From: an uncultured Clostridia bacterium
Lineage (GTDB): Bacteria; Bacillota; Clostridia; Christensenellales; Borkfalkiaceae
Direction of reading: 5' to 3'
Length of the DNA: 6,673 nt
Assembly (NCBI GenBank): GCA_946624395.1
Contig: CAMORY010000013.1
Location: 1 to 6,673 of the forward strand
The notes under the pieces are model-generated. The model saw only the letters and a program-made list of their open reading frames with translations, was not told the origin of the DNA and ran no database searches. The first letter of the stretch is position 1. Each line of letters opens with the position of its first letter. The position numbers and the translations under genes are program-made. Shown here one piece after another: positions 1 through 6,381 of this stretch.

Positions 1-570
1 CGCCTGCATATTCGTTTCAGTACTCTTTGCAATTGCCTTTTTCGGGGGCACTAACTCTATCATAGGCAGTTGCGCCGTACTTGAAACCAGCCCGCCTAAA
101 GAAGTTTTTATCCCCGGGGCGATAACGCCGCCTATAAGCGCACCGCTTGCGTCCACCACGTTGAAAGTAGTCGCCGTGCCGAAGTCTATAACTATCACGG
201 GCCCGCCGTATTTTTTGTACGCGGCAACGCTGTTGACTATTCTGTCCGCGCCCACTTCCTTTGGATTTTCCACCTTTACGTTCAAGCCGGTTTTAATCCC
301 CGGCCCTACCATAAGGGGCGAAATCCCGAAAAAGTATTCGCACATATGGCATATGGTATAATTAAGCGTCGGTATTACCGAAGACACGATAATCCCGTCT
401 ATATCCGTTTTATTTATGCCCGAATTAGCAATAAGGTTTACGAGAACCGAGCCGTATTCGTCGGCAGTTCTCGAAATTCTGGACGAAACCCTGAAAGACG
501 CGAGCATGTTATCGTCTTTCCACACGCCGTATTTGATGTTTGTATTACCTACGTCTATAACTAAAAGCAT
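1..570 (-). CDS. coaX: Type III pantothenate kinase CoaX, 3' end cut by window edge
   Basis: This enzyme phosphorylates pantothenate with ATP, the first step of coenzyme A synthesis in the cytoplasm. The 190 visible residues carry the family landmarks: the phosphate-binding DVGNTN at 6-11, GPGIKTG at 89-95, GADR at 107-110 (its Asp is the family's catalytic base), DFGTATTF at 129-136 and GGVIAPG at 147-153. Family members are about 255 residues, so roughly the last 65 lie beyond position 1. The ATG at 570 overlaps the TAA of the upstream S-component gene by one base (TAATG). An AAGGA sits 9 nt upstream, inside that gene, so translational coupling is likely. Type III kinases are known to resist feedback by CoA, unlike CoaA. 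The frame is open throughout. The identification is firm. Confidence 0.96.
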   Translation of the reverse strand, partial: MLLVIDVGNTNIKYGVWKDDNMLASFRVSSRISRTADEYGSVLVNLIANSGINKTDIDGIIVSSVIPTLNYTICHMCEYFFGISPLMVGPGIKTGLNVKVENPKEVGADRIVNSVAAYKKYGGPVIVIDFGTATTFNVVDASGALIGGVIAPGIKTSLGGLVSSTAQLPMIELVPPKKAIAKSTETNMQA

Positions 571-1235
571 TATTCTTCGTCCTTATCGTTCTTTTCCGTC
601 GTCGTTTCTTGCGCCGCGGAAGTCCGATTGTTTTTTGAAAACAACGTGCTATCGACTACGTTTATAACCCTGTAAAGCGCCGGCGCAACTATAACGTTAA
701 GCGCAAACTCGAACACGAAATTCAGCCCGACGAATACGAGAACTATCGTCGCAAACGCGTTTGCGCCTTCAGCTATAAACCCGAACTCGCGTAGCGACGG
801 AATTATGCAGAGCATACCTAAAATAAATATTCCCGAATTGATTACGGGGACTATGCCCGAAGCAATTACGGTTGCGGCAAACCCGTTATATCTTTTTATC
901 CACTTGAACAGCAACGCGCTGACAGCGCCCGCCGCCGCAGTCTTTACTATACACACGAGCGATATAACTACGGGGTCTGAAGCAAACAGCACGTTGGTAA
1001 ACCCGTCCGCACCCAAAACGCCGCAATTAAGTAAAATTATAAGCCCCGTAATAGCGCCGAGCGCCGTTCCGTACCAAACGCCCAACAAAATAGCGGCAAG
1101 CACTATAGGTATAAGCGAAAAGTTGAGAGTAAGAATACCGATTTTGACGGTGTTGCCCAAAAGTTGCAAAACCAAAGTCAGAGCCGTTAAAACGGCAAAG
1201 TAAGTGAGTTTTTTCGCCTGCGAAAAAGTTTGCAT
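570..1235 (-). CDS. ECF transporter S component, probably for pantothenate
   Basis: This is a 221-residue integral membrane protein with about six hydrophobic segments and a charged, non-membrane tail of about 25 residues ending in DKDEE. Its first membrane helix contains AVLTA (14-18), the AxxxA pattern by which S components dock on the shared EcfT subunit. Such proteins bind a vitamin and deliver it to the common EcfA/A'/T energising module, usually encoded elsewhere; no such module is visible here. The overlap with coaX makes pantothenate the most likely substrate (PanT type), which is inference from context. I chose the ATG at 1235 because a perfect GGAGGT lies 10 nt upstream. A longer frame from a TTG at 1253 would place that site inside the coding region. 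Another vitamin or precursor cannot be excluded. Confidence 0.88.
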   Translation of the reverse strand: MQTFSQAKKLTYFAVLTALTLVLQLLGNTVKIGILTLNFSLIPIVLAAILLGVWYGTALGAITGLIILLNCGVLGADGFTNVLFASDPVVISLVCIVKTAAAGAVSALLFKWIKRYNGFAATVIASGIVPVINSGIFILGMLCIIPSLREFGFIAEGANAFATIVLVFVGLNFVFEFALNVIVAPALYRVINVVDSTLFSKNNRTSAAQETTTEKNDKDEE

Positions 1236-1245
1236 ATTAAATTGT

Positions 1246-1251
1246 ACCTCC
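1246..1251 (-). promoter_or_regulatory. Ribosome binding site GGAGGT of the S-component gene
   Basis: A perfect GGAGGT on the minus strand ends 10 nt before the ATG at 1235. It decides the start: the alternative TTG at 1253 overlaps this site, so the TTG-initiated extension is unlikely. Confidence 0.85.
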
Positions 1252-1292
1252 AATCAAATTTTCCGTAATAAGGAAATATCTGTTGTAGGAAT

Positions 1293-1322
1293 ATTTTAGC
1301 ACAATTTAAACGGATAGTGCAA
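1293..1322 (-). promoter_or_regulatory. SigA-type promoter for the S component-coaX operon
   Basis: On the minus strand, TTGCAC (1317-1322) and TAAAAT (1293-1298) are separated by 18 nt, with a TGC just before the -10 box giving an extended -10. Predicted transcription starts near 1286, leaving a leader of about 50 nt. That is too short for a typical riboswitch. The spacer is filled by an imperfect dyad described separately. Confidence 0.65.
1299..1320. promoter_or_regulatory. Imperfect 22-bp dyad inside the S-component promoter, possible operator
   Basis: Arms GCACAAT and ATAGTGC are separated by 8 nt and match at 6 of 7 positions. The dyad fills the spacer between the -10 and -35 boxes and overlaps four bases of the -35. 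This is a position where a repressor would block polymerase. I recognise no known regulator's site, and chance cannot be ruled out for arms this short. Confidence 0.3.
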
Positions 1323-1438
1323 ACAAAATAACGCCGAATAGCACATTTTTTTAAGTCTGAACAGTATATTGATAATAGAAACTACCGCCACAAAAAAATA
1401 TACATAGGCGGAATATGCGTTTACTTTGGAGGTAAATT

Positions 1439-1639
1439 ATGAACGGATGCTTCGATTTTTTCGGAAATAACTGCTGCTTGTGGATTCTTATCATATTATT
1501 GATAATTCTTCTCGCAAAAAACGGTTGTCTTAACGGAATCTTCAACAGTTGCTACTGTCTGCCGATAGCCCTTTTACTCGTATGCTTCTGCACGAAGAGC
1601 AACGGTTTCGGTAATCTTTTCGGCGGCGGCTGCAAATAA
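1439..1639 (+). CDS. Small cysteine-rich hydrophobic protein, function unknown
   Basis: This 66-residue protein has nine cysteines (4, 12, 13, 30, 38, 40, 49, 51, 65) and two hydrophobic stretches, about 12-26 and 38-51, which would fit a small two-helix membrane protein. Its tail is rich in glycine and ends in GGGCK. GGAGGT at 1428-1433 lies 5 nt before the ATG, and a strong terminator begins 17 nt after the stop, so it looks like a real single-gene unit rather than a chance frame. Short Cys/Gly/Asn-rich hydrophobic proteins of this style recur in Clostridia without assigned function; small spore-associated proteins such as YjcZ are similar in character, but I see no clear homology. Its own promoter is not obvious: a GATAAT at 1371-1376 lacks a good -35 box. 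Confidence 0.75.
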   Translation: MNGCFDFFGNNCCLWILIILLIILLAKNGCLNGIFNSCYCLPIALLLVCFCTKSNGFGNLFGGGCK

Positions 1640-1656
1640 TATTACGCCGAAAAACT

Positions 1657-1699
1657 AAAAAGTCTTTCCGCTCACAACGAAAGCGGAAAGACTTTTTTT
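1657..1699. terminator. Bidirectional intrinsic terminator between convergent units
   Basis: Perfect 16-bp arms at 1657-1672 and 1682-1697 enclose a 9-nt loop. The plus strand ends in seven T's (1693-1699). The minus strand reads into TTTTTAGTTTTT (complement of 1650-1661). It therefore serves both the cysteine-rich gene from the left and the acyltransferase operon from the right. The acyltransferase TAA codon (complement of 1698-1700) shares the T tract. Confidence 0.93.
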
Positions 1700-2432
1700 A
1701 CTGCTTTTTATCTTTTTTAAGTTGCGGTATATCGACGAAAGCGAGTTCGTTTATGCGTTTAAGCACTTTTTCCGTAAGGGCGTTCCTGTCGAAAGTATCG
1801 CCGCGGAAAACGGAATATTTTACGGGGTTATCCACTACGCACACGCGCTTTTTCTTGTGGTAATAGCAACACGCCACGGGCACGTCCCTGCCCTTTTTGT
1901 AAAGTCTTTCGCAAAGCACGGCAAACCCGCCGAATACGAACTTTAACTGTTCGAAATAACCTTGCGACGAGTCTTCGGGAAAGATAACTATACTTAAACC
2001 TTTATCGAGCGTTTCCGCACTTTCGCGCATAGTTTCTTTAAGCCGCACGTCGGGATAGGTGGGAATAACCGTGTTCCCGCTGTAATACCACGTCGCCAAA
2101 GGCGAAAGCAAAAACCCTAAAAGTTTGCATCTGAAATTACTGTAATTCGGGTGCTTCTGTTTCAAAAATATTTTGGTGTAATACTCTTTTACCGATTTAT
2201 ACCCCTTGGTCATCTGGTAAGTGCCCCACATACGTAAAGGCTCATTCATAAACGCTTCGAATCCAAACGGCGCGGAAACGCCCGCGTGGTTGGATAAAAG
2301 AACCGACGGTTCGGTTATTTTGTCGCCAAGATAGACGAATTTCGTCCGCGGGGTAAACAATTTTACCAAGCCGACTAAAAGTCGGAATCTTATCTTTCTT
2401 ATCTTTTTGCCGTTTATAACAAGTTTTTTCAT
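1698..2432 (-). CDS. PlsC-like phospholipid/glycerol acyltransferase family protein
   Basis: This 244-residue protein resembles the lysophospholipid acyltransferase (LPLAT/PlsC) superfamily, whose members transfer acyl chains to lysophosphatidate or related acceptors at the inner membrane face. Visible landmarks are LLSNH at 45-49 (motif I His), FPED at 151-154 in the place of FPEG (motif III), and VPVACCYY near 184 (motif IV). Basic residues crowd the first 17 positions and the end (KKDKKQ), which would suit membrane association. An oddity is that motif I lacks the usual Asp five residues after His: the sequence is NHAGVSAPFGFE, so the acceptor or even activity is uncertain. The start is ambiguous. 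I prefer ATG 2432, 23 nt after the typA stop, but GTG 2438 or TTG 2444 are possible and no strong ribosome binding site decides. It is the last gene of the operon. Confidence 0.75.
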   Translation of the reverse strand: MKKLVINGKKIRKIRFRLLVGLVKLFTPRTKFVYLGDKITEPSVLLSNHAGVSAPFGFEAFMNEPLRMWGTYQMTKGYKSVKEYYTKIFLKQKHPNYSNFRCKLLGFLLSPLATWYYSGNTVIPTYPDVRLKETMRESAETLDKGLSIVIFPEDSSQGYFEQLKFVFGGFAVLCERLYKKGRDVPVACCYYHKKKRVCVVDNPVKYSVFRGDTFDRNALTEKVLKRINELAFVDIPQLKKDKKQ

Positions 2433-2455
2433 CTGCACCGTCAAAGCCGTTAGGT

Positions 2456-4279
2456 CTACTCTAAACCGCGCGCCTTTCTTTTAAGCCGTGTTTCGGTATC
2501 CAAGGTCTTTTTCCTTATCCTTATATTTTTTGGCGTGATTTCCAAAAGTTCGTCGTCGCCGATAAACTCCATCGCTTCTTCTAAACTCATAATTTTGGGC
2601 GTTTCAAGACGCAGCGCGTCGTCAGAACCCGACGCACGGGTATTCGTCAAGTGCTTTTTCTTGCATACGTTGACGGAAATATCTTCGTTTTTCGGCGAAA
2701 CGCCTACGACCATACCTTCGTAAACTTGTACGCCTGCGCCTATAAACAACTGACCGCGCCCCTGCGCGTTGAAAAGCCCGTAAGTTACCGCTTCGCCCGT
2801 TTCGAACGCGACCAAAGAACCCGTCGTGCGGCGCTCTATTTCGCCCTTATACTCTTCGTAGCCGTAGAAAATAGTGTTAAACACGCCTTCGCCGCGCGTT
2901 TCGGTTAAAAACTGACTTTTGTACCCGAAAAGCCCGCGCGCCGGCACTTTAAATTCCAGACGGATACGGCTGCCTATATTTTCCATCTGTAAAAGTTCGC
3001 CTTTACGAACGCCCATACTCGAAAACACCGCGCCCGTCTTATCTTCGGGAACGTCCACGACCAGCCGCTCCATCGGCTCTAAAAGCACGCCGTTTTCTTC
3101 CTTGTACATAACCTTGGGCGCGCCGACCTGAAATTCGTAGCCGCCCCTGCGCATAGTTTCTATTAAGATAGAAAGGTGCATTTCGCCCCTGCCGCACACG
3201 CGGTAGGAATCTGCGGAGTCGGTTTCTTCTACGCGAAGCGACACGTCTTTAAGCATTTCGCGGAACAGTCTGTCGCGCAAATGTCTGGTCGTGACAAATT
3301 TACCTTCTTTACCCGCAAACGGGCTGTCGTTGACCGAAAAGGTCATTTCCACGGTGGGTTCTGAAATCTTTACGAACGGCACGGGTTCTACGGCACTCGG
3401 GGTGCAAATGGTATCGCCTATCGAAATATTTTCTATACCGCTTACGCAGACTATATCGCCAGCCTTGGCGCTGTCTACCGCCACGCGCTCTAACCCTTCT
3501 ATCTGGAATATGCTTACGAGTTTGCCGCGCAACTCTTTACCTTTTACGTTAAAATTGCACGTTTCCACTTCCTGATTGACAAAGGCTTTGCCGCGCTCTA
3601 TCCTGCCGATGCCTATTCTTCCCACGTACTCGTTGTAGTCGATTGACGACACGAGCATCTGTAGCGGTCCGTCTTCGTCGACTTCCTGCGGCTCGAAATG
3701 GTTTATGATTGCGTCGAACAAGGGCTTTAAGTCCGTGCCCTGTTTATTGCAGTCGAGAGAAGCCGTACCCGCGCGCCCCGAACAGAAAATTATGGGGCTG
3801 TCTATCTGGTCGTCGGTGGCGTTCAAATCGAATAAGAGTTCTAATATCTCGTCCTGCACTTCGGAAAGCCGCGCGTCCGGTCTATCGATTTTATTTACCA
3901 CGATTATAAGTTTATGGTTGAGTTCTAATGCCTTTTGCATAACGAAACGCGTCTGCGGCATAGGCCCTTCACACGCGTCGACAAGCACTAAAACGCCGTT
4001 TACCATTTTTAAAACGCGTTCCACTTCGCCGCCGAAGTCCGCGTGCCCGGGGGTATCGACTATATTTATTTTAACACCTTCGTAGAATACCGAAGTGTTT
4101 TTTGCGAGTATCGTAATGCCGCGTTCCCGCTCAAGGTCGCCCGAATCCATTACCCTGTCCGCAACTTCCTGATTTGCGCGGAATACACCGCCCTGCTTTA
4201 ACATTTCGTTTACAAGCGTAGTTTTGCCATGGTCAACGTGCGCGATAATCGCCACGTTCCTTACGTCAGTCCTTTTCAC
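2456..4279 (-). CDS. typA: Translational GTPase TypA/BipA
   Basis: TypA is a ribosome-binding GTPase of the EF-G family, linked to 50S assembly and growth under cold and other stress. At 607 residues it has the usual family length. The G domain shows AHVDHGKT at 13-20 (G1), ERERGITI at 50-57 (switch I), DTPGH at 75-79 (G3), NKID at 129-132 (G4) and SGRAG for G5. Domain II, the EF-G III- and V-like domains and the BipA-specific C-terminal domain follow, and EF-G domain IV is absent. The start is GTG at 4279, giving the canonical MKRTDVRNVAIIAHVDHGKT beginning. Its ribosome binding site is weak (CAGG about 9 nt upstream). It lies 43 nt after the Nudix gene and upstream of the acyltransferase, with no separate promoter seen. 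Confidence 0.97.
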   Translation of the reverse strand: MKRTDVRNVAIIAHVDHGKTTLVNEMLKQGGVFRANQEVADRVMDSGDLERERGITILAKNTSVFYEGVKINIVDTPGHADFGGEVERVLKMVNGVLVLVDACEGPMPQTRFVMQKALELNHKLIIVVNKIDRPDARLSEVQDEILELLFDLNATDDQIDSPIIFCSGRAGTASLDCNKQGTDLKPLFDAIINHFEPQEVDEDGPLQMLVSSIDYNEYVGRIGIGRIERGKAFVNQEVETCNFNVKGKELRGKLVSIFQIEGLERVAVDSAKAGDIVCVSGIENISIGDTICTPSAVEPVPFVKISEPTVEMTFSVNDSPFAGKEGKFVTTRHLRDRLFREMLKDVSLRVEETDSADSYRVCGRGEMHLSILIETMRRGGYEFQVGAPKVMYKEENGVLLEPMERLVVDVPEDKTGAVFSSMGVRKGELLQMENIGSRIRLEFKVPARGLFGYKSQFLTETRGEGVFNTIFYGYEEYKGEIERRTTGSLVAFETGEAVTYGLFNAQGRGQLFIGAGVQVYEGMVVGVSPKNEDISVNVCKKKHLTNTRASGSDDALRLETPKIMSLEEAMEFIGDDELLEITPKNIRIRKKTLDTETRLKRKARGLE

Positions 4280-4322
4280 CGTCTTAAACCTGTACCTTTC
4301 AGTTCTTCAACCTTTTCCCCTG

Positions 4323-4856
4323 TCAATCGTCCCGCCTACCGAGCGCAAAAAGCAGCGCTATAAGCGTTTTTGAATCCTTTATTTCTCCGCTTTCAATCAT
4401 CTTCTGTAAACGCGGCTTTTCTATCCACTCCGCACTCAAGAACTCGTCTTCGTCGAGATGCGTAGCGCTTTCGGTAAGCCCCGTAGCCCTGTAAATGCGT
4501 ATTATTTCCGAAGTATACCCCGGAGACGGGTACACGCTGAATAGAAGTTCCATCTTCTCCGCTTTTATACCGCCTTCTTCTTCAAGTTCGCGGAAAGCGG
4601 TATCAATCGGATTTTCGCCCTCGTTCACCTTGCCCGCGGGGATTTCCCAAATCTCTTCCTTATACGCGTAGCGGAACTGTTTTACCATCAGAATTTTATC
4701 TTCTTTCTCGCATAAAATCGCGCTACCGCCGCTATGCTCTATTATTTCACGCACGCCCGTATTTCCGTCGGGAAGAGACACTTTGTCCTTTCGCAAATTA
4801 AGAATACGCCCGCTGTATATAACGTTTTTTTCAAGCGTTTTTTCTTCAAAGTCCAT
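4323..4856 (-). CDS. nudF: Nudix hydrolase, ADP-ribose pyrophosphatase type
   Basis: This cytoplasmic enzyme probably cleaves ADP-ribose to AMP and ribose 5-phosphate. The 177 residues contain a complete Nudix box at 75-97: G75, E81, then R89-E90-L91 and E93-E94, closing with G95-G96-I97, the metal-binding core. SPGYTSE at 111-117 places a proline about 15 residues after the box, the mark of the ADP-ribose subfamily. The N-terminus (YSGRILNLRKDKVSLPDG) matches the usual NudF lead-in, and VKQFR at 58-62 is also typical. Length is close to the roughly 180-185 of characterised NudF proteins. The ATG at 4856 has AAAGGA 8 nt upstream and overlaps the end of the preceding gene by 11 bases, so the two are probably co-translated. 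Other nucleoside diphosphate sugars remain possible substrates. Confidence 0.93.
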   Translation of the reverse strand: MDFEEKTLEKNVIYSGRILNLRKDKVSLPDGNTGVREIIEHSGGSAILCEKEDKILMVKQFRYAYKEEIWEIPAGKVNEGENPIDTAFRELEEEGGIKAEKMELLFSVYPSPGYTSEIIRIYRATGLTESATHLDEDEFLSAEWIEKPRLQKMIESGEIKDSKTLIALLFALGRRDD

Positions 4857-5658
4857 TAAGCACGTCCTTTAAGTATTTTTTAACTTTCTTTAAGCGCCCG
4901 AAAAACATAAGTTTTTTGGATTTAACCGCGTACTTGTACGCTAAAAAGGCGTAAATAACGCTGTCTTTATCGTTAGATTCCAGCGCGTTTGCAAACATAT
5001 CTATTATTAAAACCAACTCTTCTTTCGTTTCGGCTTTAAGGCGCGACTTTTTGACTTTAGTTTTGTCCTTAAGCAGTAGCGCGCGTATAGCCTTAACGCT
5101 TTCGCCGTACGCCTTTTCGGAAAGTTCTTTTTCCTTTCTCTGCTCTTCGGCGTGGGCAATCTCCTGCTTGCGCTTACGCTCTTCTTCTTCGGTAAACGCT
5201 TCCACGGGGTCTTGCAGTTTGCCGTCTATCACGCTTTCCATAAGCATTTTGACCGAGTTTTTAAAGGGCTTTATCATAGAATTCAAAAAAGCCGTATACC
5301 CCGCGGAAAAACTGCCGTCTTCGTAAAAATACTTGTTGATAAACTGTGCGAAATCTATGCGTTTCGCGTCGATATCCACAAGCACGCTGAAGATAAACGC
5401 TAAAAGTTCGCGAGATGTCGGCGGCAACACGAATTCCCCCTTGTCTTCCGCAAGATACTTGCTTTTAACTAAATACTTTTTCTGCGCAGCCGCATAATCG
5501 AAGCCCGTCATACAGTTTTTGAAAATAGCGACCAGCGTATCGGAAGCGGCTATCGCTTTAAGTAGCCCCACTATCTTAATATCCGCGATAATGTACTTGC
5601 TTTCGATAAGTTCGTCAGCCTTGGTCAAAAAAACCGAAAGTTCTTCTTTTTTATCCAT
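4846..5658 (-). CDS. Conserved-looking protein of unknown function, first gene of the nudF-typA operon
   Basis: I do not recognise this 270-residue protein. It has no signal peptide or clear membrane segment, so it is probably cytoplasmic. The N-terminal 150 residues look helical, with hydrophobic stretches such as ELLAFIFSVLVDID (84-97). A highly charged Glu/Lys/Arg segment at about 157-182 could form a coiled coil or long helix. A basic tail follows (KSKKLMFFGRLKKVKKYLKD, near 247-266). The alternation of helical, charged linker and basic C-terminus would fit a scaffolding or nucleic acid-associated role, but that is speculation. The ATG at 5658 has AAGGGG 6 nt upstream and a strong promoter just before it. 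Base and codon use resemble the neighbours, so recent transfer is not suggested. Confidence 0.88.
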   Translation of the reverse strand: MDKKEELSVFLTKADELIESKYIIADIKIVGLLKAIAASDTLVAIFKNCMTGFDYAAAQKKYLVKSKYLAEDKGEFVLPPTSRELLAFIFSVLVDIDAKRIDFAQFINKYFYEDGSFSAGYTAFLNSMIKPFKNSVKMLMESVIDGKLQDPVEAFTEEEERKRKQEIAHAEEQRKEKELSEKAYGESVKAIRALLLKDKTKVKKSRLKAETKEELVLIIDMFANALESNDKDSVIYAFLAYKYAVKSKKLMFFGRLKKVKKYLKDVLNGL

Positions 5659-5687
5659 ACAGCGCCCCTTAAAGTTTTATCCGCATA

Positions 5688-5716
5688 ATTATAACATATA
5701 TTTGACTATTTTTCAA
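5688..5716 (-). promoter_or_regulatory. Strong SigA promoter of the four-gene operon
   Basis: On the minus strand, TTGAAA (5711-5716), a 17-nt spacer and a perfect TATAAT (5688-5693) preceded by TGT make an extended -10 promoter. A/T tracts upstream of the -35 could act as an UP element. Transcription should begin near 5681, giving a leader of about 22 nt that holds only the ribosome binding site. Confidence 0.85.
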
Positions 5717-5766
5717 ATTATATAAACTTTTTTTGCCGCTAATTTGCAAAATTTAGGTCAAAGCCC

Positions 5767-5794
5767 TTTACAAACGCAATTTTTATGATATAAT
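5767..5794 (+). promoter_or_regulatory. SigA promoter of the DUF4364-TSCPD operon
   Basis: TTTACA (5767-5772), a 16-nt spacer and TATAAT (5789-5794) with a TGA just before it form an extended -10 promoter. The predicted start is near 5801, with a leader of about 48 nt. It diverges from the minus-strand promoter; the two -35 boxes are 50 nt apart across an A/T-rich stretch. Confidence 0.8.
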
Positions 5795-5848
5795 AAAGTT
5801 TACATTAGACAGTTTTGGCGCGAAAGAAAAACGGTAAGGGCAAAAAAA

Positions 5849-6373
5849 ATGCAGGTCAAAGGGGACTCTTCTCTTAACAAGTTAATACTTTTGTTCGTTT
5901 TCGACAAAATGGAAGTACCGCTATCGGAGAACACTATTCTCGATATGTGCTGTTCGTCGAACAACTGGCTTGCGTATATGGACTGCCAACCCATTTTAAA
6001 ACAACTTTTGGAGTGCGGGTGGATTTATAACATAGGCGACAGCGACGAACCGCTTTACACCATCACAACCGACGGCAGAATTTGTCTTGCAAACTTCTTT
6101 ATAAATATTCCCGCTTCGACGAGAGAAGAGATATCTATTTTTATAAAGAACAATAAAAACCGCTACCGCAGAAAGCAGGAGTGCGTTGCCGATTACTTTA
6201 TGAATAAAGACGGCACGTACACCGTCTATCTTAAGATTATAGAACCCGTCCAGCCCGTTTTAGAACTCAAACTTGTCGTTCCCAACCGCCAGATAGCGAA
6301 AGACGTATATAAGAAATGGGGCGAAAAAGCGGCGGACGCATACAGAAGTATTTACGAAAATTTAGTAGATTAA
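5849..6373 (+). CDS. DUF4364 family protein, winged-helix type
   Basis: This 174-residue cytoplasmic protein matches what I know of the DUF4364 family of Bacillota, for which no function is established. Residues about 9-80 look like a winged helix: LNKLILLFVFDKMEVPLSE opens the first helix and turn, residues 47-59 would be the recognition-helix region, and YTITTDGRICLANF (70-83) has the wing-and-helix form seen in PadR-like regulators. The second half (about 90-174) alternates strand and helix, including YTVYLKIIEPVQPVLELKLV. The ATG at 5849 has AAGGG 8 nt upstream. The TSCPD gene follows after 8 nt. A DNA-binding role is plausible from the fold, and autoregulation at the divergent promoter region is possible but unsupported. 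Confidence 0.88.
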   Translation: MQVKGDSSLNKLILLFVFDKMEVPLSENTILDMCCSSNNWLAYMDCQPILKQLLECGWIYNIGDSDEPLYTITTDGRICLANFFINIPASTREEISIFIKNNKNRYRRKQECVADYFMNKDGTYTVYLKIIEPVQPVLELKLVVPNRQIAKDVYKKWGEKAADAYRSIYENLVD

Positions 6374-6376
6374 AGG
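6372..6376 (+). promoter_or_regulatory. Ribosome binding site of the TSCPD gene
   Basis: AAAGG overlaps the TAA stop of the DUF4364 gene (TAAAGG) and lies 5 nt before the ATG at 6382. It supports that start over an upstream one at 6316, which would lie inside the DUF4364 gene. Confidence 0.7.
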
Positions 6377-6381
6377 CACGT

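Noticed and set aside
570..1253. Longer S-component reading frame starting at TTG 1253
   Set aside because: Its first codons contain the GGAGGT that serves the ATG at 1235, so the TTG has no separate ribosome binding site.
1236..1292. Riboswitch in the S-component leader
   Set aside because: The predicted leader is only about 50 nt and holds no visible hairpin pair or terminator, too little for a known vitamin riboswitch.
1385..1411. CCGCC/GGCGG inverted repeat upstream of the Cys-rich gene
   Set aside because: The stem is only 5 bp with a 17-nt loop and no run of T's follows. It is likely chance, though it might matter if conserved.
1351..1545. Minus-strand frame overlapping the Cys-rich gene
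   Set aside because: It has no ribosome binding site and no family resemblance, and it lies antisense to a well-signalled gene.
3705..4085. Long plus-strand open frame inside typA
   Set aside because: It is antisense to a fully supported typA with intact motifs, its residue make-up is that of a shadow frame, and it has no start signals.
2456..4279. Ribosomal-protection tetracycline resistance protein or EF-G instead of TypA
   Set aside because: EF-G domain IV is missing, the C-terminus is BipA-like and the 607-residue length and N-terminus are those of TypA.
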